From NCBI GenBank assembly GCA_013334965.1, contig JAAXWO010000003.1, forward strand, positions 124,001-188,000: 64,000 nucleotides of DNA, in the 5' to 3' direction. The position numbers were made by a program, and so were the translations under genes. Of this stretch, positions 11,791 to 22,400 are shown piece after piece. The stretch comes from Chlorobiaceae bacterium (lineage in GTDB: Bacteria > Bacteroidota > Chlorobiia > Chlorobiales > Chlorobiaceae). The stretch's first letter is position 1, and each line of letters opens with the position of its first letter. The notes below the pieces were generated by a model that saw only the letters and a program-made list of their open reading frames with translations, did no database searches and was not told where the DNA came from.

Positions 11791-13887
11791 ATGGCACTTA
11801 TGAGCAAGTTGAGGGACAAGACGCACATCTTGATGATTATCCTTGTCGTCACATTTCTGGGCCTGATCGTTTTCGAGTGGGGGATGAACTTCACCGGGCC
11901 GACCAAGAAAGCCGGGCTTGCAGGAAAGGTCAATGGGCGCTCCATTACCACTGAGCAGTACGAAGAGATCTACAACGGCCTGAACGATAATTTCAGGCGG
12001 ACCAACCCCGGGGCCGAGGTCACCCCGCAGGTGGAAAACAACTTCCGTGAGCAGGCCTGGAACGTCGCCGTCGATCAGGCGCTCGTCGAAGAAATGTTCG
12101 AGAAATACGGTATCAAGGTCCAGGACAGCGAAGTGCTTGCAGCGGTCAACAACGAGGCCAACCCGCCCATGATCATCCGCCAGAACTTCACCGATCCGCG
12201 TACCGGCAAGATCGACCGGCAGGTGCTCGAACAGGTGCGTCGCGACCCCAAGGCAAAAGCTTTCTGGGTAAAGGCCCAGGAGGTCGTCAAACGTGAACTG
12301 ATGGTCGACAAGCTGCTTATGGCCCTCAAGACGATGGCTGTCGTCACCGAGCCTGAAGTCGTCGAACTCGTCCAGCGCCAGTTCACCACCTTCCAGGCAT
12401 CATTCATTCCTTTCCCGCTGAGCTATGCCGGTCCCGAGACCATGTTCCCGGTCAAGGATGACGAGATCAAGAGCTGGTACACGGCCCACAAAGAGCAGTT
12501 CAAGCAGGATAACACGAGAACCGGCGAGTTTGTGTTTTATCCGCAGACCCCCTCTTCACACGACAGCCTTCAGGTTAAAAAGGAGATCGACGGCCTGGTT
12601 CCGCAGTTTGCCGCCGCACCAAGCGACAGCGAGTTCGTCAAGGTTCAGAGCGACAGGCCAACGGCAGCCAACGTCACCTATTCGAGGGCCGATTTTTCTC
12701 CGGCGGCAGGCAATGCAGTTTTCGGTTCACCAAAACTGGCTGCAGGCCAGGTTGTCGGGCCCATAGCTGACCGCGGTTTTTACCGCCTGCTGAAGATCAA
12801 GGGCGTTTCGTCGGGCGAACCGGCGGCTAGCGCCTCCCACATACTTATTCGCGTCAACCAGGCTGATGCGGCACGCTCTCTCGCGCTTGTCGACCAGATT
12901 CTGGGAGAGCTGAAGAAAGGCGTTTCATTCGAGACCCTTGCAGCAAAATATTCTGAGGATCCCGGCAGTGCCCGCAACGGTGGTTTTGTCGGATGGTTCA
13001 CCAAGGAGCGGATGGTGCCCGAATTCTCGCAGGCTGTTTTCGCCGGGAAGCCAGACCAGATTGTCGGCCCGGTAAAGACGCAGTTCGGCCTGCATATCAT
13101 CAGGATAGACGGCTTCGACCAGAAGCGGATCGTCTGTTCTGAAGTGGCGAGGCAGATAAAACCCTCCTCCCAGACTGTCGAGTCCATAAAAAGGAACGCG
13201 ATGGCTTTCCAGTCGGAAGCGAAGTCAAAGGGATTCGAGCAGGCCGCAAAGAGTGCAAAGCTCGATATCGTGAAGACCGGTGAGTTCTCAAGGCAGAGCC
13301 TGATACCTGTGCTCGGCATGAACGACAAGGTGACCCGGTTCGCCTTCAAATCGAAGGAAGGGGATCTCTCGGACGTGCTCGAAACCGAGAAGGGATTCGC
13401 GGTCATGAAGATCCTCTCGAAGAACGATACAGGCTATCGCCAGCAGGATGCGGAACTCAACGCCATGATCAAGTCAGAGCTGGTTCGCGAAAAGCAGGGC
13501 GTGGCCCTGAAAGCCAAGCTTGCCGCCCTGTCGGCATCCGCCGGAGGTTCGCTTGACGCCATCGTCGCCCGTGACCCGAGCCTCAAGATCTTTACCTCGA
13601 ACGAGATCCGCTGGCGTGACGGCGTCATTGCAGGAGCAGGAGCCGATCGTCAGCTTGTGGAAGCCATGGCAGGCATGAAACCGGGCAAACTCTCACCGCC
13701 CGTCCAGTTTGCCAACGGATATGCGCTTGTGCTGCTTACAGGACGGCAGCTGGCCGAAGGCGTGGATATGAATGTCGAAAAGGGGCGTATTCTGCCCCAG
13801 TTGCTCAAAGTGAAGCAGGAGCAGTTATTCGCCGAATACTTCGGTTCGCTCCGCAAATCAGCTAAAATCGAAGATTTCCGGCAGTGA
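11791..13887 (+). CDS. SurA-N/PpiD-like peptidyl-prolyl cis-trans isomerase, membrane-anchored
   Basis: Start trimmed to MALMSKLRDKTHILMIILVVTFLGLIVFEWGMNF (one TM); parvulin signature ASHILIRVNQAD...FETLAAKYSEDPGSARNGGFVGWF. Confidence 0.92.
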   Translation: MALMSKLRDKTHILMIILVVTFLGLIVFEWGMNFTGPTKKAGLAGKVNGRSITTEQYEEIYNGLNDNFRRTNPGAEVTPQVENNFREQAWNVAVDQALVEEMFEKYGIKVQDSEVLAAVNNEANPPMIIRQNFTDPRTGKIDRQVLEQVRRDPKAKAFWVKAQEVVKRELMVDKLLMALKTMAVVTEPEVVELVQRQFTTFQASFIPFPLSYAGPETMFPVKDDEIKSWYTAHKEQFKQDNTRTGEFVFYPQTPSSHDSLQVKKEIDGLVPQFAAAPSDSEFVKVQSDRPTAANVTYSRADFSPAAGNAVFGSPKLAAGQVVGPIADRGFYRLLKIKGVSSGEPAASASHILIRVNQADAARSLALVDQILGELKKGVSFETLAAKYSEDPGSARNGGFVGWFTKERMVPEFSQAVFAGKPDQIVGPVKTQFGLHIIRIDGFDQKRIVCSEVARQIKPSSQTVESIKRNAMAFQSEAKSKGFEQAAKSAKLDIVKTGEFSRQSLIPVLGMNDKVTRFAFKSKEGDLSDVLETEKGFAVMKILSKNDTGYRQQDAELNAMIKSELVREKQGVALKAKLAALSASAGGSLDAIVARDPSLKIFTSNEIRWRDGVIAGAGADRQLVEAMAGMKPGKLSPPVQFANGYALVLLTGRQLAEGVDMNVEKGRILPQLLKVKQEQLFAEYFGSLRKSAKIEDFRQ

Positions 13888-13908
13888 CCGGAAGAGAGCG
13901 CAAAGCAT

Positions 13909-13944
13909 AAAAAAAGGCTGCCCCGGAAAAGGCAGCCTTTTTTT
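13909..13944 (+). terminator. Rho-independent terminator after the PPIase gene
   Basis: aaaaaaaggctgcc cggaaaa ggcagccttttttt. Confidence 0.9.
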
Positions 13945-13969
13945 ATGGGTAGACAAAGGAGCGTCCCCA

Positions 13970-14165
13970 CCCTTTAAAGGAGGGCGGACATTCCTGTCCG
14001 CCATTCAGGGAAGTTCATGGTTATCCCATTGGAGCTGCGCCATTTGCTATCCCGCAATCTGAAGAAAATGGCGGGTAGGAAAACCCGCCCTCCTATGAAA
14101 AGCAATACACATTCTCTTCGCAGGGTTCAATGAAAGGGTGTCGGACATTCCTGTCCGCCATTCAA
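13970..14165. repeat. Dispersed palindromic intergenic repeats
   Basis: Two copies of cggacattcctgtccgccattca plus gcgggtaggaaaacccgcc; shares gacattc / gccattca words with the 59.8-61.7 kb array. Confidence 0.6.
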
Positions 14166-14183
14166 TGGCGTTTCCAGGCTCGC

Positions 14184-15986
14184 TCAATGCGCCTGGACGA
14201 ACTCTTCAAGGCGGGTTTTTATTGCTTCAACCTTGTGCATCATGAGGCATTCGGCAGCAAGCGCTTCGCACTCATCGATCGAATACCTGTTGACTGCGGT
14301 CTTCAGCGCAGGGATTTCGGAGCTGACGATGCTGAACTCCCTGAGGCCGCAACCTATCAGGAACGGAATGGCAAGGGGATCGGAGCCCATATCGCCGCAC
14401 AGCGAGACTCGGCAGTGGTTTTTCTGCGCTGTTGAAATGATCCTGTGGAGCTGACGGATGATTGCCGGGTGGAACTTCTCGAACAGGTCCTGCACGATGA
14501 GGTTGTTGCGGTCCACCGCAAGGGTGTACTGGGTCAGGTCGTTGGTGCCGATGCTCACGAAATCCACTATTCTGGTGATTTCGTCGATCAGCTCGACGGC
14601 CGCCGGAATTTCAATCATGGCTCCAAGGCCGGGTTTGTCAAACGGCTCGCTGGACTCGCCCCTGATGCGTTTGTAATGCTTTTCGAGCAGGCCCTTGATG
14701 TATTCTATCTCTTCGATGGAGGAGATCATGGGCATGAGCAGATCGATATTGCCGTGGACGTTCGCCCTGATGATAGCCAGGAGCTGCGCATTGAGTATTT
14801 CCGGTACATCGATCAGGATCCTGATGCCCCTCCATCCAAGGTTCGGGTTCGGTTCCTTGACCGGGGAGTATATCAGCTTGTCTCCGCCGATATCGAACAG
14901 CCTTATGACCAGCGGTTTTGGGTGGAGCATCTCCGCCATTTCGAGGTAATACTCCTGCTGGAAAGACTCCTTTGGGGGTTTGAGGTCGTCAAGGAACAGG
15001 TTTTCAGTCCTGAACAGTCCTACTCCTTCAGAGCCGGTTGTCTCAAGGTTATCGAGTTCCTCCTTGAAATCGATGTTCGAGTAGGCCGATATCCTCACGC
15101 CGCAGCGGGTGAACGCAAGCTGATGGGCATGCAGCGAATCGTCTGCCTCGCGTCTTGTTTCGGACTCCTTCTTTTTCTGGTACTCCTCGACGGTTTCATC
15201 CTTCGGATCAGTGATGATCAGTCCGTTGCTGCCGTCAAGGATGATGTGGTTCCCGGAGAGCAGCTTCTGGGAGCGGTTGCCGAGGCCGACCACCATCGGG
15301 ATATTGAGCGATTTGCAGATCAGCGATATGTGCGAGGTCTTGCCGCCGGTATCGGTCGCAAAGCCCTTGACGTTGCTTCTGCTGAGCAGGATGATGTCCG
15401 CCGGGGAGAGGTGGTGCGACACCACGATCTTGCCTTCCGGCACCCACGAATGCAGCTTGTTGATGTTGAGGTTCCTGACGATCCTGTCCCTTATGTCGTG
15501 CAGGTCGGTCGCCCGTTCGCGGAAAGATATGTCGTCTGAATTGATGAAATTTTCGAGGTATTTCCCGAACTCCTGTTCAATGACCAGGTGCGCCGGTTTC
15601 AGCTCCGTTCGGATCCGCCTTGAAATGGTCTTGATAAGGAACGGGTCCTTGAGCAGCAGGATCTGCGCCTGGAAAATATCGGAATAGAGCCTGCCGATCT
15701 TGCGAGTCGTCACCCGCTCGATCTTTTTAAGCTCTTTCTCGGAACGGTGCAGGGCGGTAAGGAAGCGTTCCACCTCCTCTTCGACGTTTTCGGGGCACAG
15801 CTCGTCGGTTTCGTGATCGATGGTCTCCTTGACGAACTCATACACTTCACCGATAGCGAACCCTTTGGAGGCTCCGATACCACGATACCGACGCTCCTTG
15901 CCGGAGGCCGCATGGTCATTTTCGGTGTCTCCCGCGGATTCCGGCGAGAGTTTGCCGGTGGATTTCGGTGTTTTGCTGTAGTGCAT
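14184..15986 (-). CDS. ptsI: Phosphoenolpyruvate-protein phosphotransferase (PTS enzyme I)
   Basis: GGKTSHISLICKSLNIPMVVGL, GVGLFRTENLFLD, SIGTNDLTQYTLAVDRNN, CGDMGSDPLAIPFLIGCGLREFS. Confidence 0.96.
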   Translation of the reverse strand: MHYSKTPKSTGKLSPESAGDTENDHAASGKERRYRGIGASKGFAIGEVYEFVKETIDHETDELCPENVEEEVERFLTALHRSEKELKKIERVTTRKIGRLYSDIFQAQILLLKDPFLIKTISRRIRTELKPAHLVIEQEFGKYLENFINSDDISFRERATDLHDIRDRIVRNLNINKLHSWVPEGKIVVSHHLSPADIILLSRSNVKGFATDTGGKTSHISLICKSLNIPMVVGLGNRSQKLLSGNHIILDGSNGLIITDPKDETVEEYQKKKESETRREADDSLHAHQLAFTRCGVRISAYSNIDFKEELDNLETTGSEGVGLFRTENLFLDDLKPPKESFQQEYYLEMAEMLHPKPLVIRLFDIGGDKLIYSPVKEPNPNLGWRGIRILIDVPEILNAQLLAIIRANVHGNIDLLMPMISSIEEIEYIKGLLEKHYKRIRGESSEPFDKPGLGAMIEIPAAVELIDEITRIVDFVSIGTNDLTQYTLAVDRNNLIVQDLFEKFHPAIIRQLHRIISTAQKNHCRVSLCGDMGSDPLAIPFLIGCGLREFSIVSSEIPALKTAVNRYSIDECEALAAECLMMHKVEAIKTRLEEFVQAH

Positions 15987-15997
15987 GATCGGCAGTG

Positions 15998-17530
15998 CTA
16001 AAAAGGTGCTGCGTCAGAATTATTGATATAGCCATCCATGTCCATGGGCGGAGGTTCCGGCAGGAACGCCTCCTGGTATACAGGCGCGGAATGGTCCTGA
16101 TGGTGATGGCCTTCGTCTCCTGCCGTCAGGTAGGAGTTGGCCGTAGACTGGAACCGGCCATAGTTTTTGAGGAACAGCAGCCTGACGGTGCCGATCGGCC
16201 CGTTACGCTGTTTGCCGATGACGACCTCGGCGATATCCTTGGTCGAAGAGCCGTCCTCGAAGTTCTTGGTGCCGTACATCTCGGGCCTTGAAAGGAACAT
16301 GACCATATCGGCGTCCTGCTCGATCGAACCCGACTCCCTGAGGTCGCTCAACTGCGGCCTGCGGTCACCGGAACGCTGTTCCACCGAACGGTTGAGCTGC
16401 GCCAGTGCGATGATGGGTATGTTGAGCTCCTTTGCGAGCGCCTTGAGCGAACGGGAAATCTGGGCGATCTCCTGCTCGCGGTTCGAGCGTCCGTCCCTGA
16501 CCGGCGTGACCAGCTGAAGGTAGTCGACCACCACCATGCCGATGCCGTGCTCCTGTTTCATGCGCCTGGTCTTGGCCGTCAGCTCCATGATCGAGATGCC
16601 CGGCGTATCGTCGATGAACAACTTGGCTTCCGCAAGGGCGTCCATGCTGTTGATGATCTTGCCCATCATTTCCGGCGAAATCTGTCCACGCCTGACCAGT
16701 TGCGACTCCACATACGCCTCGGCGCACATCAACCTGACGGCGAGCTGGATTTCGGCCATTTCAAGGCTGAAGAAAAGCACCGGAGTGTTGAAGTTCACGG
16801 CGGCGTTACGAGCCAGCGCCAGCGCAAAGGCCGTTTTACCCGCGGAAGGACGGGCCGCGATGATGATCATATCCGAGTTCTGGAACCCGGCAGTGTAAGC
16901 GTCCAGGTCCGAGAATCCCGACCCGATTCCAGTGACCGACGATTGGGACGAACTCAGGGTTTCGATCATCCTCGTCGCCGTCTTCAGCAGCTCCTTGATG
17001 CTGGTAGCCTTTTTCTTGATGCCCGACTGCGAGATGTTGAAGAACTGCTGCGAAGCGTTCTCCACCAGGTCGAAGATGTCCATCGAGGTGTTGTAGGCCG
17101 CTCCGGAGATGTGCGACGATATCGAGATCAGGCGGCGGTAAAGGTACTTCTCCTTCACCAGCCGGGCATAGTACTCGATGTTTGCCGAGCTGATCACCTT
17201 GCCTGACAGCTCGCCGAGATAGGGCCTTCCGCCGATGTTCTCCAGCTCGCTGATTCTCGACAGCTCCTCGCTTACCGTGATCAGATCGATGGCCTGGCGC
17301 TTCTGGTAGAGCTGCATCATCGCACGGAAAATGATCTGGTGCCGCTTCTCGTAAAAGACCGCCTCTCCGTTGTCCCCGAAAATCTGTATCACCTGCTCGA
17401 TAGGATCGTCTTCCAGCAGGATGCATGCAAGCACCTCCTGCTCGACTTCCAGCGAGTAGGGAGGAACCCTGCTTTCCTGGCTGAAATCGATGTCGCGGCT
17501 CAGGTCGAGCTGTGCTTCACGCTTCTTCAT
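15998..17530 (-). CDS. dnaB: Replicative DNA helicase
   Basis: RVPPYSLEVEQEVLACIL, IIAARPSAGKTAFALALARNAA, VVVDYLQLVTP, QLNRSVEQRSGDRRPQLSDLRESGSIEQDADMVMFL. Confidence 0.97.
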   Translation of the reverse strand: MKKREAQLDLSRDIDFSQESRVPPYSLEVEQEVLACILLEDDPIEQVIQIFGDNGEAVFYEKRHQIIFRAMMQLYQKRQAIDLITVSEELSRISELENIGGRPYLGELSGKVISSANIEYYARLVKEKYLYRRLISISSHISGAAYNTSMDIFDLVENASQQFFNISQSGIKKKATSIKELLKTATRMIETLSSSQSSVTGIGSGFSDLDAYTAGFQNSDMIIIAARPSAGKTAFALALARNAAVNFNTPVLFFSLEMAEIQLAVRLMCAEAYVESQLVRRGQISPEMMGKIINSMDALAEAKLFIDDTPGISIMELTAKTRRMKQEHGIGMVVVDYLQLVTPVRDGRSNREQEIAQISRSLKALAKELNIPIIALAQLNRSVEQRSGDRRPQLSDLRESGSIEQDADMVMFLSRPEMYGTKNFEDGSSTKDIAEVVIGKQRNGPIGTVRLLFLKNYGRFQSTANSYLTAGDEGHHHQDHSAPVYQEAFLPEPPPMDMDGYINNSDAAPF

Positions 17531-17574
17531 TCCTGTACTTTTTCCCCTCTATCCTGTTAATTCTTCAGTATCGG

Positions 17575-18198
17575 TCAACCCTTCAGGCAGACCTTGTCGT
17601 AATGGGCTCTCAGCATCTGGACATCCTCCCAGCAGGGCCTTTTCCAGTTCGGGTTTCTCAGGAGCGCCGCCGGGTGGTACGTAACCACACAGTCGAACTG
17701 GTTCCAGCGGATGATGCGTCCCCTCATGGCGCTCAACGACAGGGTGTTGCCGAGTATGGTGTTGGCAGCCACACGGCCCAGCAGGAGAACCACCTTGGGC
17801 TTCACGATCTCAAGCTGCTGCATCAGGAATGGTTTGCAGCTCTCAATCTCGTCGCTTAACGGATTCCTGTTCTCCGGCGGGCGGCACTTGACGATGTTTC
17901 CTATATAAACGTCGCTCCGTTCAAATCCTATCGCCAGCAGGATCCTGTCGAGCAGTTGGCCTGAGCGGCCTACAAAAGGCCTTGCCTGGGCATCCTCTTC
18001 AGCTCCCGGGCCTTCTCCTATAACAAAAAGTCCGGCCTCGGGATTCCCTTCACCGAACACGACGTTGCTGCGTGTCAGCGAAAGCCTGCAGTTGGTGCAC
18101 CCTGCGGCGCTCCTGCTGAGCGTAGCGAGCTCCATCGCCGGTGAATCGCCGGGCCCCGGGGATTCAGGATGCGGATCGAAAAGCGAATCCTGCGTCAT
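17575..18198 (-). CDS. Uracil-DNA glycosylase (family 4/5 type)
   Basis: FGEGNPEAGLFVIGEGPGAEEDAQARPFVGRSGQLLDRIL, YIGNIVKCRPPENRNP, VVTYHPAALLRNP. Confidence 0.92.
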   Translation of the reverse strand: MTQDSLFDPHPESPGPGDSPAMELATLSRSAAGCTNCRLSLTRSNVVFGEGNPEAGLFVIGEGPGAEEDAQARPFVGRSGQLLDRILLAIGFERSDVYIGNIVKCRPPENRNPLSDEIESCKPFLMQQLEIVKPKVVLLLGRVAANTILGNTLSLSAMRGRIIRWNQFDCVVTYHPAALLRNPNWKRPCWEDVQMLRAHYDKVCLKG

Positions 18199-18217
18199 TG
18201 CACTTCAGGGGTTTCTG

Positions 18218-19444
18218 TCATCGATACAGGAGCGGTTCGATGGCGTCGAGAAGCCTTCCGGCTGCAGCGTCCTTGCTGAGCAGCGGCAGTTCCGAAACAT
18301 TTCCGGCACGGTCCAGCAGCGTCAGCACGTTGGTGTCAACTTCGAACCCCGAAGTGCTTCGGTCATAGACGTTGAAGGCCACCAGGTCGAGTTTCTTGTT
18401 CTCCAGTTTTTCCCTGGCATATCCAATGCCGCCAGCGGTTTCCAGAGCGAACCCGACTGATATCTGGCCCTGCTTCCTTCCTGCGGAGAACTCCGCCAGG
18501 ATGTCTGGATTCCTCACCAGCCGGATATCCATTGCCGCCCCGCTCTTCTTGAGCTTGCCTTCCACAGGCTGTTCCGGTCGGTAATCAGCCACGGCCGCAG
18601 CCCCGATAAACAGGTCGCAATCGTCGAAAAACCTGCGTGACGCCTCCATCATCTCCATGGCGCTTTCAACATCGATGCGCTCGACTCCGGCAGGGGTATT
18701 GAGGCTGACCGGACCGGTCACGAGCCTGACGATCGCCCCGCGTCTTGCCGCGGCAGCTGCGATGGCGAACCCCATCTTGCCTGACGAGTAGTTCGACAGG
18801 AACCGGACATCGTCGATTTTCTCCCTGGTAGGTCCGGCGGTGATCAGCACCTTTTTGCCTTTCAGCAGCGATTCCGGAGCAGGTTCGAGCATGTCGGCAA
18901 GGGTCTCGACGATCGTTTCCGGCTCGGGCATGCGGCCCAGCCCGCACTGGCCGGAGGCAAGGTCGCCGCTTTCCGGTTCGAGGATGGAGCAACCCTGCGT
19001 CGCCAGGACCGAAAGGTTCCGCCTCACGGAAGGGGACTCGTACATGTAGCCGTCCATGGCGGGGACCACGAGCACCGGTTTTTCCGGGCGAAGCGTGATG
19101 AAGCAGACGGAGAGCATGTCGTCGCACAATCCTGCGCTCAGCCTTGCGATCGTGTTCGCCGTCGCAGGAGCGATGACGAAAGCGTCGGCCCACTCCCCGA
19201 GCGTGATATGCAGGGTGCGGTCGCCCTCGCCGGGGCTATCTTCCGAAAACATGTCGCCGAGCACCGGAGCCCTGGAAACGGTCGCCAGGGAAAGCTCGCT
19301 CACGAACTTCAATGCCGACTTCGTAGCCACGACCTGCACGTTGGCTCCCGATTTTTTCAGCAGCCGGACGAGGTGCGGCGTTTTGTAGGCGGCGATGCCG
19401 CCGCAGATGCCGAGGAGGATGTTTTTACCGGTCAGCACGCTCAA
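18218..19444 (-). CDS. coaBC: Bifunctional phosphopantothenoylcysteine decarboxylase / phosphopantothenate-cysteine ligase
   Basis: LLGICGGIAAYKTPHLVRLLKKSGANVQVVATKSA; VLITAGPTREKIDDVRFLSNYSSGKMGFAIA. Confidence 0.96.
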   Translation of the reverse strand: MSVLTGKNILLGICGGIAAYKTPHLVRLLKKSGANVQVVATKSALKFVSELSLATVSRAPVLGDMFSEDSPGEGDRTLHITLGEWADAFVIAPATANTIARLSAGLCDDMLSVCFITLRPEKPVLVVPAMDGYMYESPSVRRNLSVLATQGCSILEPESGDLASGQCGLGRMPEPETIVETLADMLEPAPESLLKGKKVLITAGPTREKIDDVRFLSNYSSGKMGFAIAAAAARRGAIVRLVTGPVSLNTPAGVERIDVESAMEMMEASRRFFDDCDLFIGAAAVADYRPEQPVEGKLKKSGAAMDIRLVRNPDILAEFSAGRKQGQISVGFALETAGGIGYAREKLENKKLDLVAFNVYDRSTSGFEVDTNVLTLLDRAGNVSELPLLSKDAAAGRLLDAIEPLLYR

Positions 19445-19495
19445 ACTGATAAATGGTTGTCATTAAATGTATGAAAAATAATGGGGAGAGGAGCC

Positions 19496-22400
19496 CTACT
19501 CTTTTTTCTCCTTTTTCATGAGCACGTGATCCATGAACTGGCTCCAGGTGTGGAACTTCTCACGGTAAGAGACGCTTACACCCCAGTTCTGCGTCGGTTT
19601 CTGAAGATTGGAGTAGGCGGCGTCGTTGTTGTTCATGCCGTAGGAGCGGAAAGCCTCGATGTAAACCTTCGGATTGACGCGATACTCGATCTTCTGCGAC
19701 GATCCGTAGTAGTTCGTCGTCGTATTGGTTTTCGAACTGGTGGGCGTGCTGCCGGTGCCGATGAGCCTGATCTTTCCGTTGGTTCCCGGTACCAGCATGG
19801 CGAAGTAGAGCTCCAGCCCGCTCAGGTTGCCGTTGGTTCCCGTACCGAGGTTGACGTTGAAGCTCTCCAGTCCGGCGACGTCCTGAACGATGCTCGACAA
19901 CTGGGAGGAAAGCATGCCGCTTCCCGCAGAGACCCCGACGCTCGACACAGGGATGTTGCCGCCTGCCGCCTGCCGTTCAGGATTGAGGTACCACTGCCTC
20001 GAAAAGAGCATGGAGACGACGTTAAGGTCGGCGTTGGGATCGATATGGCTCGTATAGCGTCCGATCATGTTCATGGCGGAATATGGCTGGGTGTCGTCGT
20101 TCAGGTAGTATCCCATGCGCACGTTCGGGGCGTCCAGCGTGCCGCTGACAGCGATGAGCAGCTTGACTTTATCCCGCTCACCGGTCTGGGCGTCATATGC
20201 CGAAACCTGTTTGCCGCCGTAGATGTTCTCCAGGCGGCCGTCCCTGATCTCCTCATTGTTCCAGACCACCCTGCCGCCGTCGTCCAGGTCGAAACTCGAA
20301 TTGGAGAAGGTGTATTTGCCGCCGATGATGTCCACGGAACCATACAGGCTGAAGCGCTGATCGACCTTGTTGACCACGAGCGACAGGTTGTTGATGGATG
20401 ATTCGATCCGTTCCCCCCTGATGCGGTCGAAAATCATGGTGCCTTTCAGCGGCTCGTTGCAGTTGAGCTTCAGGTTCCTGATCTGGAGGATGTCGAGCAG
20501 GTTGTAATTGAACTGCGGATAGCCTGCGGGCTTCGCTTTCGCCTTTACCAATGTATTGGCCACAGGCCTTCGCGGCACGAATTCGATGAATTTCTCCACT
20601 CCGATATACTTCGCGCTTTCGTTGGACCCCTTTCGATACAGGCTGAAATCTGCCGACGTCAGCGTGAGTTCGCCCTCAGCAGTCGGAGCGGTCAGCTCAC
20701 CGTAAAAGAGCAGGTTTTCAGTCGATCCGGTGATGGTGCCGAACGACGTATCGTCCTTCAGGTCCTTTTTGTTGTAGAGCATCAGGTTCCGGAAGGTGCC
20801 GCCGAGGTTGACCGACCTGGGGTTGAGACCTTCGAGTCTGATCAGGCCGCTGATCGTGCCTGTCCCCTGGAGGCTGTCCCTGACCTTGATGCTGCCGAGG
20901 TCTATCCTTGAGGGCGTGCCGGTCACTTCGCCGTTGATGCGGTATGCGACCTGCGTAGGCGCTATCCGCAGCTTCGTGTCGTTCAGGCGGGTCGTCAGGA
21001 ATATGTCAGGTCTCGGCATGGTGCCGCTGATGCGTATATCCGTCGGGATGATGCCCTCGGCATAGTCGAAAAGCGGTACGACGTAGGCGATGAACCTCGC
21101 CGACAGGTCGTCCGAATGGAAAGATGCCTGCAACGGGAGGTTTTCCGGTATGCTAACCTCGAAAGGGGAGAAGTTCATATGCAGCGGAATTGAGCCGGAA
21201 CCGCGTATCGTGTTGAATGAGGGGCCTTTATTCCCTCCGGCCGCAGCAGGTGACGTGTAGCTGTCGAAGTCGAAGCGCAGGCGATCCCCGGAATGGCCTG
21301 CCGTCATGCGGATGGTGCCGATCTTCATCTCGTCGTAGGCGACATCGTTGCCTTTCAGTTCGAATTCGCTCGTTTTGGAGCCCGGCGCACCGCTGACCGA
21401 AATGAGGCCGTTGGCGCGGCCAGAAAGGGGGTTCAACTTCGGGTCGAGCAGCAGATGCCTCATTTCTGCAAGATCGATGTTCGACAAGGTGCAGCGGAAG
21501 GTTCCCGGCATCGTGCTGCTGAGCAAGCCGTCGAGTTCCACCGACTGGTTGCCCTTGCTGAACCTGAAGCGGTTGAACCTCGAATAGGCAGGAGCGAGAT
21601 CCACCGTAGTGCCTGGTGCGGTCATCCAGATCCCCTGCGGGCTCGACAGCTGGAGCTTGTCGACGGTCACTGTGGCCGACTGACCTGACCGCAGCGCCCG
21701 GAACGCCGCCGTAAGCTTCTGCTCGAACTGCGGCATGGCAAGATCCATGGAGGTGGTGAGCAACCCCTTGTCGAACGACGAGACGAGATGCAGGCTTTTA
21801 AGCTCCTTCCCGGCGACGCTCATCGACGCAGCACTACCCGAGAGCGAAGCCGAAGAGACTCCGCCCGCTCCGCACTTCATTTCACCCTTCATCGCGGCAT
21901 TGGACATGCTGAACGAGGGGCCGTTGGAAAGCCACCCTATGCCGATGTCGGCATCGAGCGAGAGCACCCCGCCCGAACATGCCCCCTTGCCTGAAGCGTT
22001 GCCCTGGAACTGAAGCTCCTTCACCGGAAGGAGCGGTCTCAGGGGCGCAAGGTCGCGAACGCTCACCCTGTAGCTGAAGGCATACGGGAGCTCCGACTGG
22101 GTCGCCGCTACGGACTGGGAAAGGCCGAACTCCTTTGAAACACAGGATGACGCCTGCCGGATCGAACCCATGACCTGGGTCAGCGAAGCGCTACCCTGCA
22201 TGGAGAGATCAATGGCGTCGCTTGTGAGCGTGATCGATGAGGAGGTCGGCGACTGTACGATGCTTGCCGAAACGGGCGATCGATCCCTGATCTGGAATTC
22301 GTTGATCGTCGACGGTGCGAACGCCATGTTCGCCTTGATGTTGAGGGTCGACGGGTCGAATCCCTGGCCCTTCATCTCAAAGGAGCCGTTGAGGTCGCTC

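Noticed and set aside
14445-15539. 364-aa plus-strand ORF
   Set aside because: Antisense to ptsI, which has unambiguous family motifs; GC-driven shadow ORF.
19481-20401. 306-aa plus-strand ORF
   Set aside because: Antisense shadow of the tamB-like gene.
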